A DNA stretch of 64,000 nucleotides from Cycas panzhihuaensis (taxonomy: Eukaryota; Cycadophyta). The stretch is taken from NCBI GenBank assembly GCA_023213395.1, contig CM041465.1:124565741-124629740 (forward strand), given 5' to 3'. Below are positions 12,315-23,094 of the stretch, in pieces. Positions within the stretch are counted from its first letter, which is position 1. The number at the start of each line of letters is the position of its first letter. The position numbers and the translations under genes are program-made. The notes under the pieces were generated by a model. It did no database searches and was not told the DNA's origin. It was given only the letters and a program-made list of their open reading frames with translations.

Positions 12315-12677
12315 TGTTAGAAATAGAATGGAGCTTTAATACTAAATGTTGGATTTAAAGTGTGAAGCTACTGCGAACTTAACAATAAACAATAAGTGCA
12401 AGTAAAAGAATGATAAAATGAATCATAAGAATGATAAATTATGTATATGTTAGACACAACAAATGTGGAAGAATAACAAAGCTTTAATTATGTAAAGATG
12501 ATATACATATTTATAATACAACTCACCACATGTGTGAGAACCCTCAAGGTTAACTTTTGTATATTGTCACACTTTTATATAGCACACAATTTAAGGTGAC
12601 CTATAATATAATATATAATAAATAAATGAGAGAGTATGAATGGGGTGAATCATATAACTAGATATTATGTCTAATAT
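12315..12677 (-). repeat. 5' LTR of element E (right)
   Basis: Plus strand starts TGTTAGAAATAGAATGGAGC and ends GTCTAATA. Collinear with 5,091-5,457. Flanked outside by TATAA. Confidence 0.78.
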
Positions 12678-12682
12678 ATAAT

Positions 12683-13838
12683 TCAATAATTTTATTTCTA
12701 TTTGTACTTTAGGTCATTCACAATATGTGTTATTCATCTGAACTCCATTTAAAATGTCTCCTCCCCACCTTATTATCTTGCAACTTAATCATGTTGAAGT
12801 TACCATTAAAAATATCAGAAGAATCTAAGAAATTAGAAAAAATCCAATCCTAATGCCTCTCCCTTTTAATAGGGTATTTTGGAAAAAAAATATTTAGAGA
12901 CCTTAATAAAAGATAAAAAATTATAGTTAAGATCTGTACACGTCTATTCTTATTATTAAAACTAGTTTAAATAACCTTATTACCAATCCTTGGGTTTAAC
13001 AAAATTGCAAGTCCCCATCTTCCTTTTAGATAAGAAGTAAAATGCTACATACATTTAAGCTAAAATATAAGAAAGAGGAAATTTGAGGTTAAATATAGTA
13101 TATTCAACCTCTTGCAAACATATAATATCTAACTAAAGGAACTTATGATGTGTTCTTTTGACTATAACCCTCCTACATAGGTCATTATATAATAGACCTT
13201 AAATAGTTTAATCAAGTTGGCTTCATTCAACTAGGAAACATGTGCTTATAAAAGCATAATTGAGTGGAGAAATTATTATTATGATTATATATTTTTGAAG
13301 TTAAATTTTAGGATTTAAATCTATCCTCTGTCATTATGTCTAGGCCTACCTAATTACTTAGGCTCACCTTTATTATTAACTAGTGTATGGGGAATTGACT
13401 CTAACATGGTATCTACATTCTTTTTCTAGTATTATTTATACATCATTAGGCACCTCATTCATATCAATTATTTGATATTCATGTTTATTCCCATAATATA
13501 TCTACCTTATTAAGTTCCACTCAAGCTTATACCCCCATAAATATAACAACCATTATGGTCTTAAGTTTGTAGCAAATCCATCTTCATTGTGTTTAGCATC
13601 TAAATGTCATTGTTGTAGTAACACTCTCCCCTTGTCCATGTACTATGGGTATAACAAGCCCTTCATAATGCATAGTGGAATCCATAAAGCGTGCATCAAT
13701 AGTTTATAACATTGTGGCATGGGAAAAACCTTAGTGATAGTATATAGAATCTGTAACTCAACTAAAAACATAATATTATAATTTATTTTAATGTTCCCTT
13801 TGAAATAATTATTTTAATTAATTAGTATGTCATTTAGT
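12683..13838. other. no recognisable feature
   Basis: AT-rich sequence between element E and the LINE1 target site. No LTR, PBS, conserved motif or coding pattern that I can support. Confidence 0.4.
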
Positions 13839-13857
13839 TATTTGTGGGTCATATCTT
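13839..13857 (+). repeat. target-site duplication of LINE1 (3' side of the element)
   Basis: TATTTGTGGGTCATATCTT, repeated exactly at 20,116-20,134. The last two T bases merge with the poly(A) complement of the LINE, so the true length is 17-19 bp. Confidence 0.92.
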
Positions 13858-14089
13858 TTTTTTTTGATATGGTAAAATAATATTACAGGGGTTTTAACTG
13901 GGTCCCCAAACCCTGTACATCAAGGCCCAACAACATAGAAAAGATGACCATGACAGGCCCATGGTCTAGCCCAGTATCAAATCTCTCATTCTCCTCTGCC
14001 TACCCCTCCAGTATGTGCTTTAGCCCTGACCAATCTCAGTAACTCCTTCGAGAATTCTTCTTTCCAGACTTTTGATCTTCTATTTGACA

Positions 14090-17000
14090 CTGCTTAGTTT
14101 GCCAGCTAATCTGCTACCGAATTCCCTTCCCTATAAATATGCTGAATCTGAACACCGACTTTGGAGCTCAATACATCCTGGACATCCCTGAAGATATCAT
14201 TATTGTCCCATCCAGGGTCCACTTCCCTTTTTAAGTATTTTATTACATACATTAAATAACCCTCTATGACCACCCTTGGCATTTCCTCCTTGTCCATTAG
14301 AGTTACTGCCCTCAACATAGCCCAGACAATTTATTTTTACCCATGATAAATCTGGAGGGTACCACTTAATATCTCTTCTCCTCACTCTATCACCCATCTG
14401 GGGATCTATACCCCACTCTTTAATAATACCTTCTTCCCCCTTGGGTATCCTGTCCCCCTTTGGTTTAACCAGCATTTCTGAAACACCCTTCCTAATCTCC
14501 AAGAGCAGGGTTGGGCTATCCTTCTCTATGCCCTTGAAGATCCTTCTGTTTCGTTCTTTCCATATGTACCAGCTTCCTACCAGGAGGATCATCTTCTAGA
14601 TTCTAATGAGAGTTTTTCTTTTGAAAGGGGGAGTCCAAGCTATCCACTATTCTTTTAAGGATTTAGATGATACCCAAGCTATTCCCATCCCAGAGCAAAT
14701 GCCACTCCAAATGCTCGATGAACAGGGGCAATGAATACTTAGGTGGTCCAGGGTTTCAGCTTCCATCTTGCATAGAGCACACCTGCTTGCCAAATAAAAG
14801 CCCCTCTTCGTGAGATTATCCATTGTGAGTAATTTATTTTGGAGACATAACCACCAAAAAGAAACTATCTTTGGGAGAATCCCTAACTTCCAAACCCCTG
14901 CTAACATGTCGTTCCTATCCCAACCCTCCCTGCTCATCCTCAGATTATAACCAAATTTAACCGTATATGAGCCCGAAGATGAGGGGGGCCAAACCAGAAT
15001 ATCTGACATTGGATGCTTCAGAATATATTGGTTTTCTAATCTCTCCTTCACTATGTGGATCTCCTCCACAGAGCCTTGCAATTCCTCAAACGATGTCCAC
15101 CTCCTATCCTTTCCTTGCCCCATCCAATAATCTTTAACAAGGGGGCTATATCGATTTATACAGTCCCTCTTCATGATGCCAATGTTAGGCAGCTCCTATA
15201 ATTTAGAGTGCCCACACCATCTATCTTCCCAAAACCTTATGCTTTCACCGTCCCCCAATTTCCATCTCATACCTTCGCGAAGGAGGGGCCTCGAGGCCCT
15301 AATGGCCCTCCATACCAGGGAGCCCTCAAAGCAATGCCCCTCCTCTAGCAAGAAGTGATTGTCCCCTAAGTACTTCCTTGCTACAATTCTCCCCCAAACT
15401 GCACCAACTTCTTTAGTGAGTCTCCACCCCATCTTTGCCAGGAGGGCTTCATTAAAAAAGCCCAACCTTCTAACACTAAGACCTCCTGCCCACCTCGGCT
15501 TACATACCCTCTCCCACGACACTAGGTGGATCCTCTTTTTTTCTTTGGCTCCTGACCACAGGAATCTCTTCATGATTCCCTCCAGAGCAGAGATAACCCT
15601 ACTTGGTATTTTAAATACCATCATATGGTAGACCGGGATACTCTGCAGGGAAGCCACCACAAGCTGAATTTTCTCGGCCCAGCTGAGAAGAGCCCCTTTC
15701 TAGCCCGCTAATTTCTTATTGAATCTGCTCACTACTGGATCCCACAAATCCTTCCCCATCTTACCCATGAACAGAGGCATACCAAGATATGAGCTAGGGA
15801 GGGAGCACTTGGCTATCTCCAGAATCCTGCTAATTCTTCTTTGCTACCCCTCTGGCGTGTTGATAAAGAAAGCTGAGCTTTTATCCAAATTGATTTTTTG
15901 GTTTGTAGCTCTTTTGTACATTTGAAGACCCGCTATTAGGGCCCTGGCTTCCCCCAAGGAGGCCCTGCATAGAAAAATATTATCATCTACAAACTGATGG
16001 TGCACAATATTATCTAGGTTAGAGGAAGCTTTCAAACCTGTTAGCCTCCCTATCCGCTGGGCCTCCAAAGTAGCCCTGCCTAGCATTTCAGCCATGATAA
16101 TGAATAAGAAGAGGGAAAGGGGATCACCTTGCCTTATACCCCTCGACCCATTAAAAAAAGGAGTCGACCTCCCATTTATCAATACTGAAAAGGACACTAT
16201 AGATATACAGCATCTCATCTAGTCTCTCCATACCTCCCCAAAACCAAATGCCTTAAAGCAGTCCAACAGACAATCCCAAGCCACCCGGTCATAGGCTTTG
16301 GACATATCTGTTTTAATTATCATGCCTGCTTCCTTACGATGAAACGTCGAGTGCAAGGTTTCATGGATAATTATAATACCATCCGAGATTTGTCTACCTT
16401 TCACAAATCCATCCTGATTAGGAGAGATAACCTCCAGGAGAGTCTCCCTCAGACGGTTTGCTAGCACTTTGGCCAATATCTTGTATTTTACATTACACGA
16501 GCTAATTGGTCTGAAGTCTTCCATAACTTCCACACCCTCCCTCTTCGGAATCAAAGCCAAAAAAGTAGCCTGCCACTCCTTCAAAATTGTTTGGTTTAGG
16601 AAGAATTCATTAAGCGCCAGCATAAAATCATCCTTGATTATCTCCCAATATTCTTGGAAGAATCCTGGAGGGAAACCATCCAGCCCCAGGGCCTTATCCC
16701 TATCCATTTTAAATAAGGCTCTCTTAACCTCCTCCTGAGAGAAGGGTTCTGTCAGTTTTTTGTTAAGGGCCTCCGTGATCACTTTCAGGATATTTTGCAA
16801 AAGAGCTGCCCTAAGGATAGGGTCCTGGTAACCTGGCTCTGTGAATAGCTCCTTAAAATAATCCATCCCAATACCACCAATCTGACCCTCTGCCTCATAC
16901 ACAACCCCGTCCCTGCTGCAGATTTTAGTAATCCTGTTATGAGCCCTGTGTCTCAAAGTAGACAGATAGAAAAACTTTGTGTTTCTATCCCCTTCCCTTA

Positions 17001-18069
17001 TCCACTGCTCTCTGGACTTCTGCTTCCAGAAGATTTCCTCCCTTTCCAGCACATCCTCAAGTTTCCTGGCAGTAAGATGTTCCTTATTATCCAATTCCTG
17101 GGTTCTACCCTCACTCTGGATCCTATCCTCAATCCCTTTGAGTTCCCCTAGGATGACTCCCTTGTCCTCGAAAATATTGCCAAAGGCCTCTCTATTCCAA
17201 ACCTTAATTTGATTCTTAATCCAATTCAATTTCTTCAAAAACCTGAACATGGTACAGCCCTGAACCTGGACTCCCCACCACACTCCGATCCTTTCTCTCA
17301 GATCCGGGTGTTTCTGCCATATTAGTTCAAAATGGAACAGAGTTGCCTTATGAAAAACTGGGATGGTCCCCTCAAGGATAAGAGGCAAGTGGTTCGACCC
17401 AGCTTTCGGAAGGGCTTCCAACCTCACACCTTCAAAGTGGCAGGCCCACTCATAGTTTGTTAACATCCTATCCAATCTACATTGAATGTGATTATGACCT
17501 AATCGCCGATTGGACTAGGTAAACCTAGCTCCTCTGAGGGGGACGTCCATCAGGCCGCCCGATTGGAGGAACACACCTAAATTAGACATACTTTTGGTCC
17601 ACCCACCCTACCCCCCTTTCTTCTCTTCCAGACTAAGGGGTGAATTAAAATCCCCCCCCCACCAGCCAAGGGCCTTCCCATTATTTGTGGAGTTCCACCA
17701 AGCACTCCCATAATCTCCTCCTACCCTCAACCAAAGTAGGGGCGTAGACATTAGTAATCTAATACTCCTTGTTAGTCAAAACACTAACCAAACTGATGAT
17801 TATGAAGTGTTCAAACTTGCATACCTCATAACCTTTCCATCTTTTAGGATTCCAAAGGGAGGCCAGCCCCCAGAGCTTGCTGACCCTACACATGTCTTCC
17901 CTTCTCCCCTTCTCCAAATCTTGTTAAGCACCTCTGTTTCCTTTATCTGTTCTAGTTTGGTTTCCTGCAAAAGTACAAGCTCTACATCTGACCTAATCCT
18001 TAACTCTCTGACCATTCTCTGCTTAGATGGGGCATTTAACCCCCTAATGTTCCAAGAAAGAACTTTCAT
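14090..18069 (-). pseudogene. LINE1 ORF2: endonuclease, RT, zf-RVT, RNase H (broken)
   Basis: Starts at ATG 18,069 with KVLSWNIRGLN, the N-terminal APE-type endonuclease motif, then VLLQETKL. RT follows: EDFRPIS at about 16,510-16,530, KTDMSKAYDRV at about 16,290-16,320, GIRQGDPLS at about 16,120-16,150, and catalytic FVDD at 15,982-15,993. A Cys/His zinc region (CALCKMEAETLDHLSIHCP, about 14,730-14,790) is zf-RVT. RNase H lies at about 14,090-14,370 and ends HIYREGNSVAD. Nearly all of it, from 18,069 to about 14,330, stays in one reading frame, broken mainly by point stops, one replacing Trp just after FGEVWRD near 16,216. RNase H needs a frame change, and the first acidic residue seen in LINE2 (NFDG) is lost here (NCLG). 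ORF2 would nick target DNA and reverse-transcribe the element RNA; this copy cannot make a complete protein. Confidence 0.92.
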
Positions 18070-18072
18070 GGG

Positions 18073-19505
18073 TCATCCTTTCCTGCTCCTGAGGTTAGGG
18101 TCATCTAACGCACCCCCCTCTTTTAACGTGCTCTGTAAACTCGAGTCTATCTGGGCTTGTGTTTCTTTCTCTCTAGTGGCCTTTTTAGGGGGTTTGCCCA
18201 CCTTCTTCTCTATCCCATAATCTGGGGCCCTCCTAACTTCTAATGTGTTACTTTTTGAAACCCATTTGCGTGTCCCGCCTCCTCCTTTATCTGATTCTGC
18301 TCCTTTAGTTCCTGCTCCTCCTTCGGCTACAATACCTACCTGTCACTCCTCATAACTCTGCTCTCTCAGACCCCCATCCTCGAGCTCAGATAAATAATCC
18401 TCTAAATCCCAATTTATGTTCTTGACAAGCCTGGCCACTGCTGGCTCGTTAACTATGGCAAGAGAGTCTCTTTCCCCCTGCGTCCGGCCAAGCTCCGTTG
18501 ATAGAACTATAGCATCCATCGGCTCCCTCCCCAAATCCCGCCGCGAGGCTTGGACCTGACTACCACCAGTCACCGCATAAGATGCTCCCCTTCCAGACAG
18601 ATTTACCTCCATATCCTTACCCCCGTCTTCCTGACCCAGGGCAGTGTCCATCTCACCACTCTGGGTTTTCACACAACTAGGTGTACCAGTAACATCGAGC
18701 GGTTCCATTCTGGAAGCCTCAATATTTTTGACACCCTCCTCTCTGGAAGCTGCCAATGTCTCCCCCTGGTATCCTCCTCCACCTTTCTTATCTCCTGATC
18801 AATCGTCCTCAGTGGAACCCCTGGACATTGAAAGAGGAGGTGTCCCCTAGACTTGGATTTTGCACACTTAAAGCCTTCCATTTCATAAAATAAGCCTTGG
18901 ATGATGGATCTACCATCTAACTCAATCCCAACCTCAGATGGGAGCTCATTATCGAGCTTTGCCAAAACACAAAATCTGGCATTCATAAATCTGGATCTAT
19001 TTTTTTTCATTGAATCCAAGGCTAGAATTGGCCCAATCAATCTAGTCGCCCCTTTGACCGTCTCTAGGTTCCAGAAGTGCAAAGGGAGACCAAGAAGTTG
19101 AACCCACACCAGAGCTTGTTTAACCACAGGAATGCCCGGATCGAAGTCTGGATGCCATTTCTCTAATGACATGGCCTTCCTCCCAAACATCCATGGGGAC
19201 TTAAGTAAGATGGGAATCATGTCCTCCTGGTTTGAGAATCGGAACAGGACGCATCCCTTTGGCATCGCTATGACTTGGACATGGTTTCTGGTCTTCCACT
19301 TGTTTCTAATCCACTCTCTGATGATGTCTAGACCTGACCTGGGACCCGAGAACCTACCTACCAGGCTATTTTCCCAATACTATATGGTCTTTTCGGTTAC
19401 TTCTTTCGGTATCGTGATTTTATATCTGTTTCCAATTTTAATTGGGATAATGTCTTATTCCTCATGATTTCCAGTTCTTAGTGCATCAAGGTAGGTCCTC
19501 CCCAT
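18073..19505 (-). pseudogene. LINE1 ORF1: DUF4283-like RNA-binding protein (broken)
   Basis: The likely start is ATG at 19,505 (MGRTYLDALRTG), with two early stops. It is followed by the conserved block GCVLFRFSNQED...SPWMFGRKAMSLEKWHPDF, typical of the DUF4283 domain of plant LINE ORF1 proteins. The zinc knuckle at about 18,830-18,870 reads CAKSKSRGHLLFQCP: the second Cys is Ser, whereas LINE2 keeps CEKCKCMGHLPFQC. A frameshift lies near 18,760. A basic C-terminal tail (KKVGKPPKKATRE) follows, with the stop TGA at 18,073-18,075. ORF2 begins 3 nt later (TGA CCC ATG). ORF1 would bind element RNA as a ribonucleoprotein. Confidence 0.85.
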
Positions 19506-20115
19506 GGGGGAGGACTGAGATTAGTTCTGAGATGTCTGCATCATAAGGACAGCAGGAGAGAGAACTCAAAAAAACTACAAAAACTGCAGAAACAACAAAG
19601 ACTCACCATAAATTCACTTATCTTTGCTTTGCCAAACCCCCTTGTTTAAGCACTCTGCAGTTCTGGAATGCCGAATGTAAACCAATAAATGTCTATCTCT
19701 ACCTGAAACTTTTGAATCTCTAAAACCCTTGTACAAGCCACTACATAGATCTTGGGGCTGCTCAACGCCGAATCCCAGAGAGGGGGCCGTAATCCTCCAT
19801 CCATAAACAGACACGGCTCTACATAGACCACGAACCTGCCTACCTTTGTCCCAGGATGAGCATGCAGGTCGCACCCTACCCACAGTCCTCTCCAATCCTT
19901 CTGCACTCCAACCGGTGCACCTTTCTCCCACGACTCCGCGATAAAGCAGACGTCCTTCACCGTCTTCACATGTGAATCCTGAGCTGCTTGTGGCCTCACG
20001 CCATCAGGCTGACTCAACTGGGGGGACGCCCCCCCCGCCTTCATCCACGGAACCAACAAACCCTAGCCACCAATGTTATACTGGTTTAGCCTTCACAGTT
20101 CGTCAACCTTTGGGC
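19506..20115 (-). other. LINE1 5' UTR / internal promoter region
   Basis: GC- and CpG-richer than the flanks, from the 5' end next to the target-site duplication to the ORF1 start. It includes a G/C run (about 20,021-20,038) with a counterpart at about 22,576 in LINE2. Overlapping open frames here (for example 19,646-20,059) have no recognisable domain. An internal RNA polymerase II promoter is expected for LINEs; I see no core motif I would defend. Confidence 0.6.
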
Positions 20116-20134
20116 TATTTGTGGGTCATATCTT
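20116..20134 (+). repeat. target-site duplication of LINE1 (5' side of the element)
   Basis: Exact copy of 13,839-13,857. Confidence 0.92.
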
Positions 20135-21290
20135 GTTAATTATATTTACAAGTTATTTAGTTTCAATTAGTGTTTTCTTGATTAATTCCCTTGAAATTTA
20201 TTATTATATCCTTTAATGCTATTCTTATAATTATTTATTAGCTTCATTAACTCCCATTATTTTATCATTATCTTAAATTATTTCATTTACTCAGTTATTT
20301 ACTTAATTTTATTTTGTTAAGTATATCATTAGCCTTCCTTATTTCATTGCCTATATGTTTTTCTTAATTAGTTAATTAGTCTAAAATGCATTCTTGCTAG
20401 TTTCCTAGGTTCACAATTAGGGATATTTTCACTTGTATTATACACTTTTTAACCCTAACCTAGAACACTACAACATTTTAAATAATTAGGTGTTTAGGCC
20501 TGCAGCATTCCTTTAACTTTAATTCATTCACAATCCACCTTAGTGTAGAAAATGAGAATTAATAAGTATATAAGAGAAACAACCAATGTCAACTAATCAA
20601 TTGTGATTATCCCAAGCTTGTTAATCACAATAATTTAGGATTTAGCCTTCATCATAAAGAAAGCAATAAGAGATATGATTCAAGTATAAGAAATTATACA
20701 AATTGATACCCATTTAAGGGAAACAACCTCTGAATTAATGATATACACCATCCTAAGTCTAAAATTGAGTGAATTATTATAAGGCATATTAACATAATTA
20801 TGACTAATAATAACTCTCTTATTTTGATCCCAAAATATGAGTAATATACAATAATGCAAGGGTGCAAAGTCTAGACTAAAACTATAAAACCCAAGAAATA
20901 GTAAGACATAAAAGGAAGTTATCAATGAAAGACTTCATTATAGGATTAGAGCTAATATTAAGGAGAATTAACAATCCTAATTTAAAAACACAAATAAGGA
21001 TCAACCTCCTTTTGGTAAACACTTGAACAAACTAATAATAACATACCTAAATTACTACAAAAGCCTTTCATTAGAAGACCCAAAGTGGTTCTGTTTAATG
21101 CTTATTTGTAGTGCCTACAAGCCCTCCAAACATATAAGAAAAAAAAGTTTAAAAAATTAACAACATAATACTCCAATAAGGAATAACGTTCACATAAACC
21201 TATAGCCTAGGTTTACTAAATGGAATAATACTTTTAAATCATAAAAATTGATCATAGTGATAAGGTTACTTTTGCCACCTTACACTCAGA
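20135..21290. other. no recognisable feature
   Basis: AT-rich DNA. An 81-codon minus-strand frame (20,680-20,925) has no motif I recognise and looks accidental. Confidence 0.4.
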
Positions 21291-21648
21291 TGGCATTACT
21301 TGTATATGGTAGCAGAGTTTAGAATAAAATATTTTTGTGAACTACAACTCATCTTGGGTTTAATTTATTAGGATATTTATAAAATAGTCAAGGCCATATG
21401 AAACATAAACTGCTACTATGGCTTAAGAAGGTTAAGGCAAATAGGTTTAGTAAAAGAATATATTGAGACTTTCTCTAAGTTGGTATACATAGTGAGTGAT
21501 ATTCTCAAGGATGGGAAAAATTAAGTTGTACATTGATGGCCTCACTATGGATATCTAAGTAGATGTTTAAACTACTACCCAATAGAACCTAAATAAAGCC
21601 ATGAGTTTGGCTTGTAAATTTAAAATGAGTGTTGATGCTCTATGAAAT
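21291..21648 (+). pseudogene. Ty3/gypsy-like gag remnant, interrupted by copia A
   Basis: One frame at about 21,500-21,645 reads LYIDGLTMDI, stop, VDV, stop, TTTQ, stop, NLNKAMSLACKFK. The order Y-x-x-G-L, D-I, V, T-T, L-x-x-A-M-x-L-A-x-x-F-x matches the C-terminal half of the retrotransposon Gag domain of plant Ty3/gypsy elements. It stops at 21,648, exactly where the copia A LTR begins. DNA after the other LTR (40,551 on) may continue it but gives only a few more plausible codons. Confidence 0.5.
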
Positions 21649-22079
21649 TGTTAGAATAATGTTATCTTTATTCATGTATTAATATTATTATTTATAAAGT
21701 TCTTTTTATAAACTTACTTTATATATTAATTACTTATTTGGTTCGTTGAAATAGACAACTGCCCATTTTAATGAACCTCTATCTTCCTTAATAGTATATC
21801 TTTTTAGATTTTAGGAAATTGGTCAAGGTTGATGAGGTTAGTCAAATTGATGAGGTGGAGGTTGTACGAAGGTTAAGCTAGCTGGCATCAAAGAGAGAGA
21901 GGATGAGATCCTCTTGATCTCCATTCTTTCCTATATTTGTTCCTTATTTTATGTTATAAAATTATATTATTATGAGGTGGTTTCTTCTCCCCTAAAGGGA
22001 TTTTCCACCTGCCAGATTCTATGCAATGTGTGATTGTTAATTTGTACATAATTCTGACGCTATAACCCTCTCTCCAACA
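21649..22079 (+). repeat. 5' LTR of copia A
   Basis: TGTTAGAATAATG to CTCTCTCCAACA. Same length as the 3' LTR and clearly collinear. It contains a GAGGTGG...CCACCT stem-loop at about 21,974-22,010. Confidence 0.9.
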
Positions 22080-22091
22080 TGGTATTAGAGC
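22080..22091 (+). other. primer-binding site of copia A
   Basis: TGGTATTAGAGC directly after the LTR terminus; one C-to-T change from the iMet PBS. Confidence 0.8.
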
Positions 22092-23094
22092 TTGGTTAGT
22101 GAACAAATTCCAAACCTAAAGGTTTATGTGCTAATATGTAAAACTAAAATTTGAAGAATTTGCAAGTAAAACTGTGTTGAGGCTTAAATTTGAGAACTAA
22201 CATGATAACCTACTAGAATTTCAAGTAAGGTTTGCAACCATAAAACCCTATAGTAATTTTGCCAGACATGTTACTTTATGAATTTAAAAAATATTAAAAA
22301 ATTAGAAATTTGTAAAAAAGAGTCAGAGAGCTAGCGTTGACAGAGTGTAAGGTATTTTTATGTTGTTAAATAGTGGAGTTTTTTGGTGTGTTTTCTATTT
22401 CTACAATTGTGTTTAATTCCCTTATAGGAAAAATTTTCCAAAAAAAAAGGGAAATATGGTTGTGTCAAGATAGGGCGAATGGGCAAACGACGAACGACGA
22501 ATGGGCAAACCAGGGAAGACGAACAACCTACGTCGAGTTCTGGCGACTAGGGCTTGCTGGAGATGAAGGTGCAGATGGGGGGGGGGGGATTCCCCCTAGA
22601 TCTTCTATGTGATGGTGTGAGGCTAGGGCAAGTCCAGGATCGCATTTAGGGTATGTGGACAGAAAGACGGGCGCAGGTGAGCTTTTAGAAGGACACAAGC
22701 TTGGTGGAAAGAGGAGCATTGGGATAGGCTGGACAGTCCTGGTTGGGGAGGTTCTTAGCCTCAGATGTCAAGCTAGAAGCATTCTGGTGGCATCCCAATT
22801 GGTAGGTCTACCGACAGTGAAGTGTAGTGGATACATTTTTCTTCTCAAGTTCATGGTATGTCACAGCCTTATTTAGCCAGATCAGGGTGGTACCAGTTAG
22901 TCCGTTGCTCATCCACAGAGGGAGGAAGCCATAGGAGCAGTAGGTGCTTTGCATGGTTCTCTCAAAAACTCAAAGAGGTAGATAACCAAGGCAGACATAA
23001 GGCAAGTATTAGCTGTGATCTGTGGACTCTAATGCTATTTTTTTTGTAAGCTTTGTGTTATATAAATGATGCAAACAATACCAAACTAGTCTCA

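Larger units (their letters stand above)
5091..12677 (-). mobile_element. LTR retroelement E, probably non-autonomous, split by element F
   Basis: Two similar LTRs in the same orientation (5,091-5,457 and 12,315-12,677) bound it. The right LTR is followed inward by a minus-strand iMet-type PBS (12,301-12,312). The left LTR is preceded on the minus strand by a purine tract (5,458-5,467). So the element reads right to left. Flanking 5-mers are TATGA (5,086-5,090) and TATAA (12,678-12,682), a target-site duplication with one transition. After removing F the internal part is only about 2.7 kb and shows no gag, protease, integrase or RT motif on the minus strand. This suggests a LARD-like non-autonomous element, or complete coding decay. 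Confidence 0.72.
13858..20115 (-). mobile_element. LINE1: full-length plant L1-type LINE
   Basis: About 6.26 kb between perfect 19-bp target-site duplications, with a short poly(A) at the 3' end (poly-T on plus at 13,856-13,865). Such long duplications are the signature of target-primed reverse transcription. Order on the minus strand: 5' UTR (20,115 to about 19,506), ORF1, then ORF2 with endonuclease, RT, zf-RVT and RNase H, and a short 3' UTR. The 3' end (ACCAGTTAAAAC-type sequence then TTTTACCATATC and poly(A)) closely matches LINE2 at about 34,190-34,240, so both belong to one family. Higher GC and CpG content than its surroundings suggests more recent insertion than most of the window. 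Confidence 0.95.

Noticed and set aside
15173-19467. Many plus-strand open frames across LINE1 (for example 15,359-15,631, 17,807-18,220, 19,132-19,467)
   Set aside because: They are antisense shadows of the LINE1 ORFs; the minus strand shows the conserved endonuclease, RT and DUF4283 wording.
19614-20059. Overlapping minus-strand frames of 105 and 137 codons upstream of LINE1 ORF1
   Set aside because: They lie in the LINE 5' UTR, overlap one another in different frames and have no recognisable domain; GC richness explains the openness.
20443-20465. TTTAACCCTAACC, telomere-like
   Set aside because: Single partial occurrence without tandem repetition.
22373-23049. Several 63-79-codon frames in the LINE2 5' region
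   Set aside because: Different frames and strands overlap, and they correspond to the 5' UTR of the LINE.
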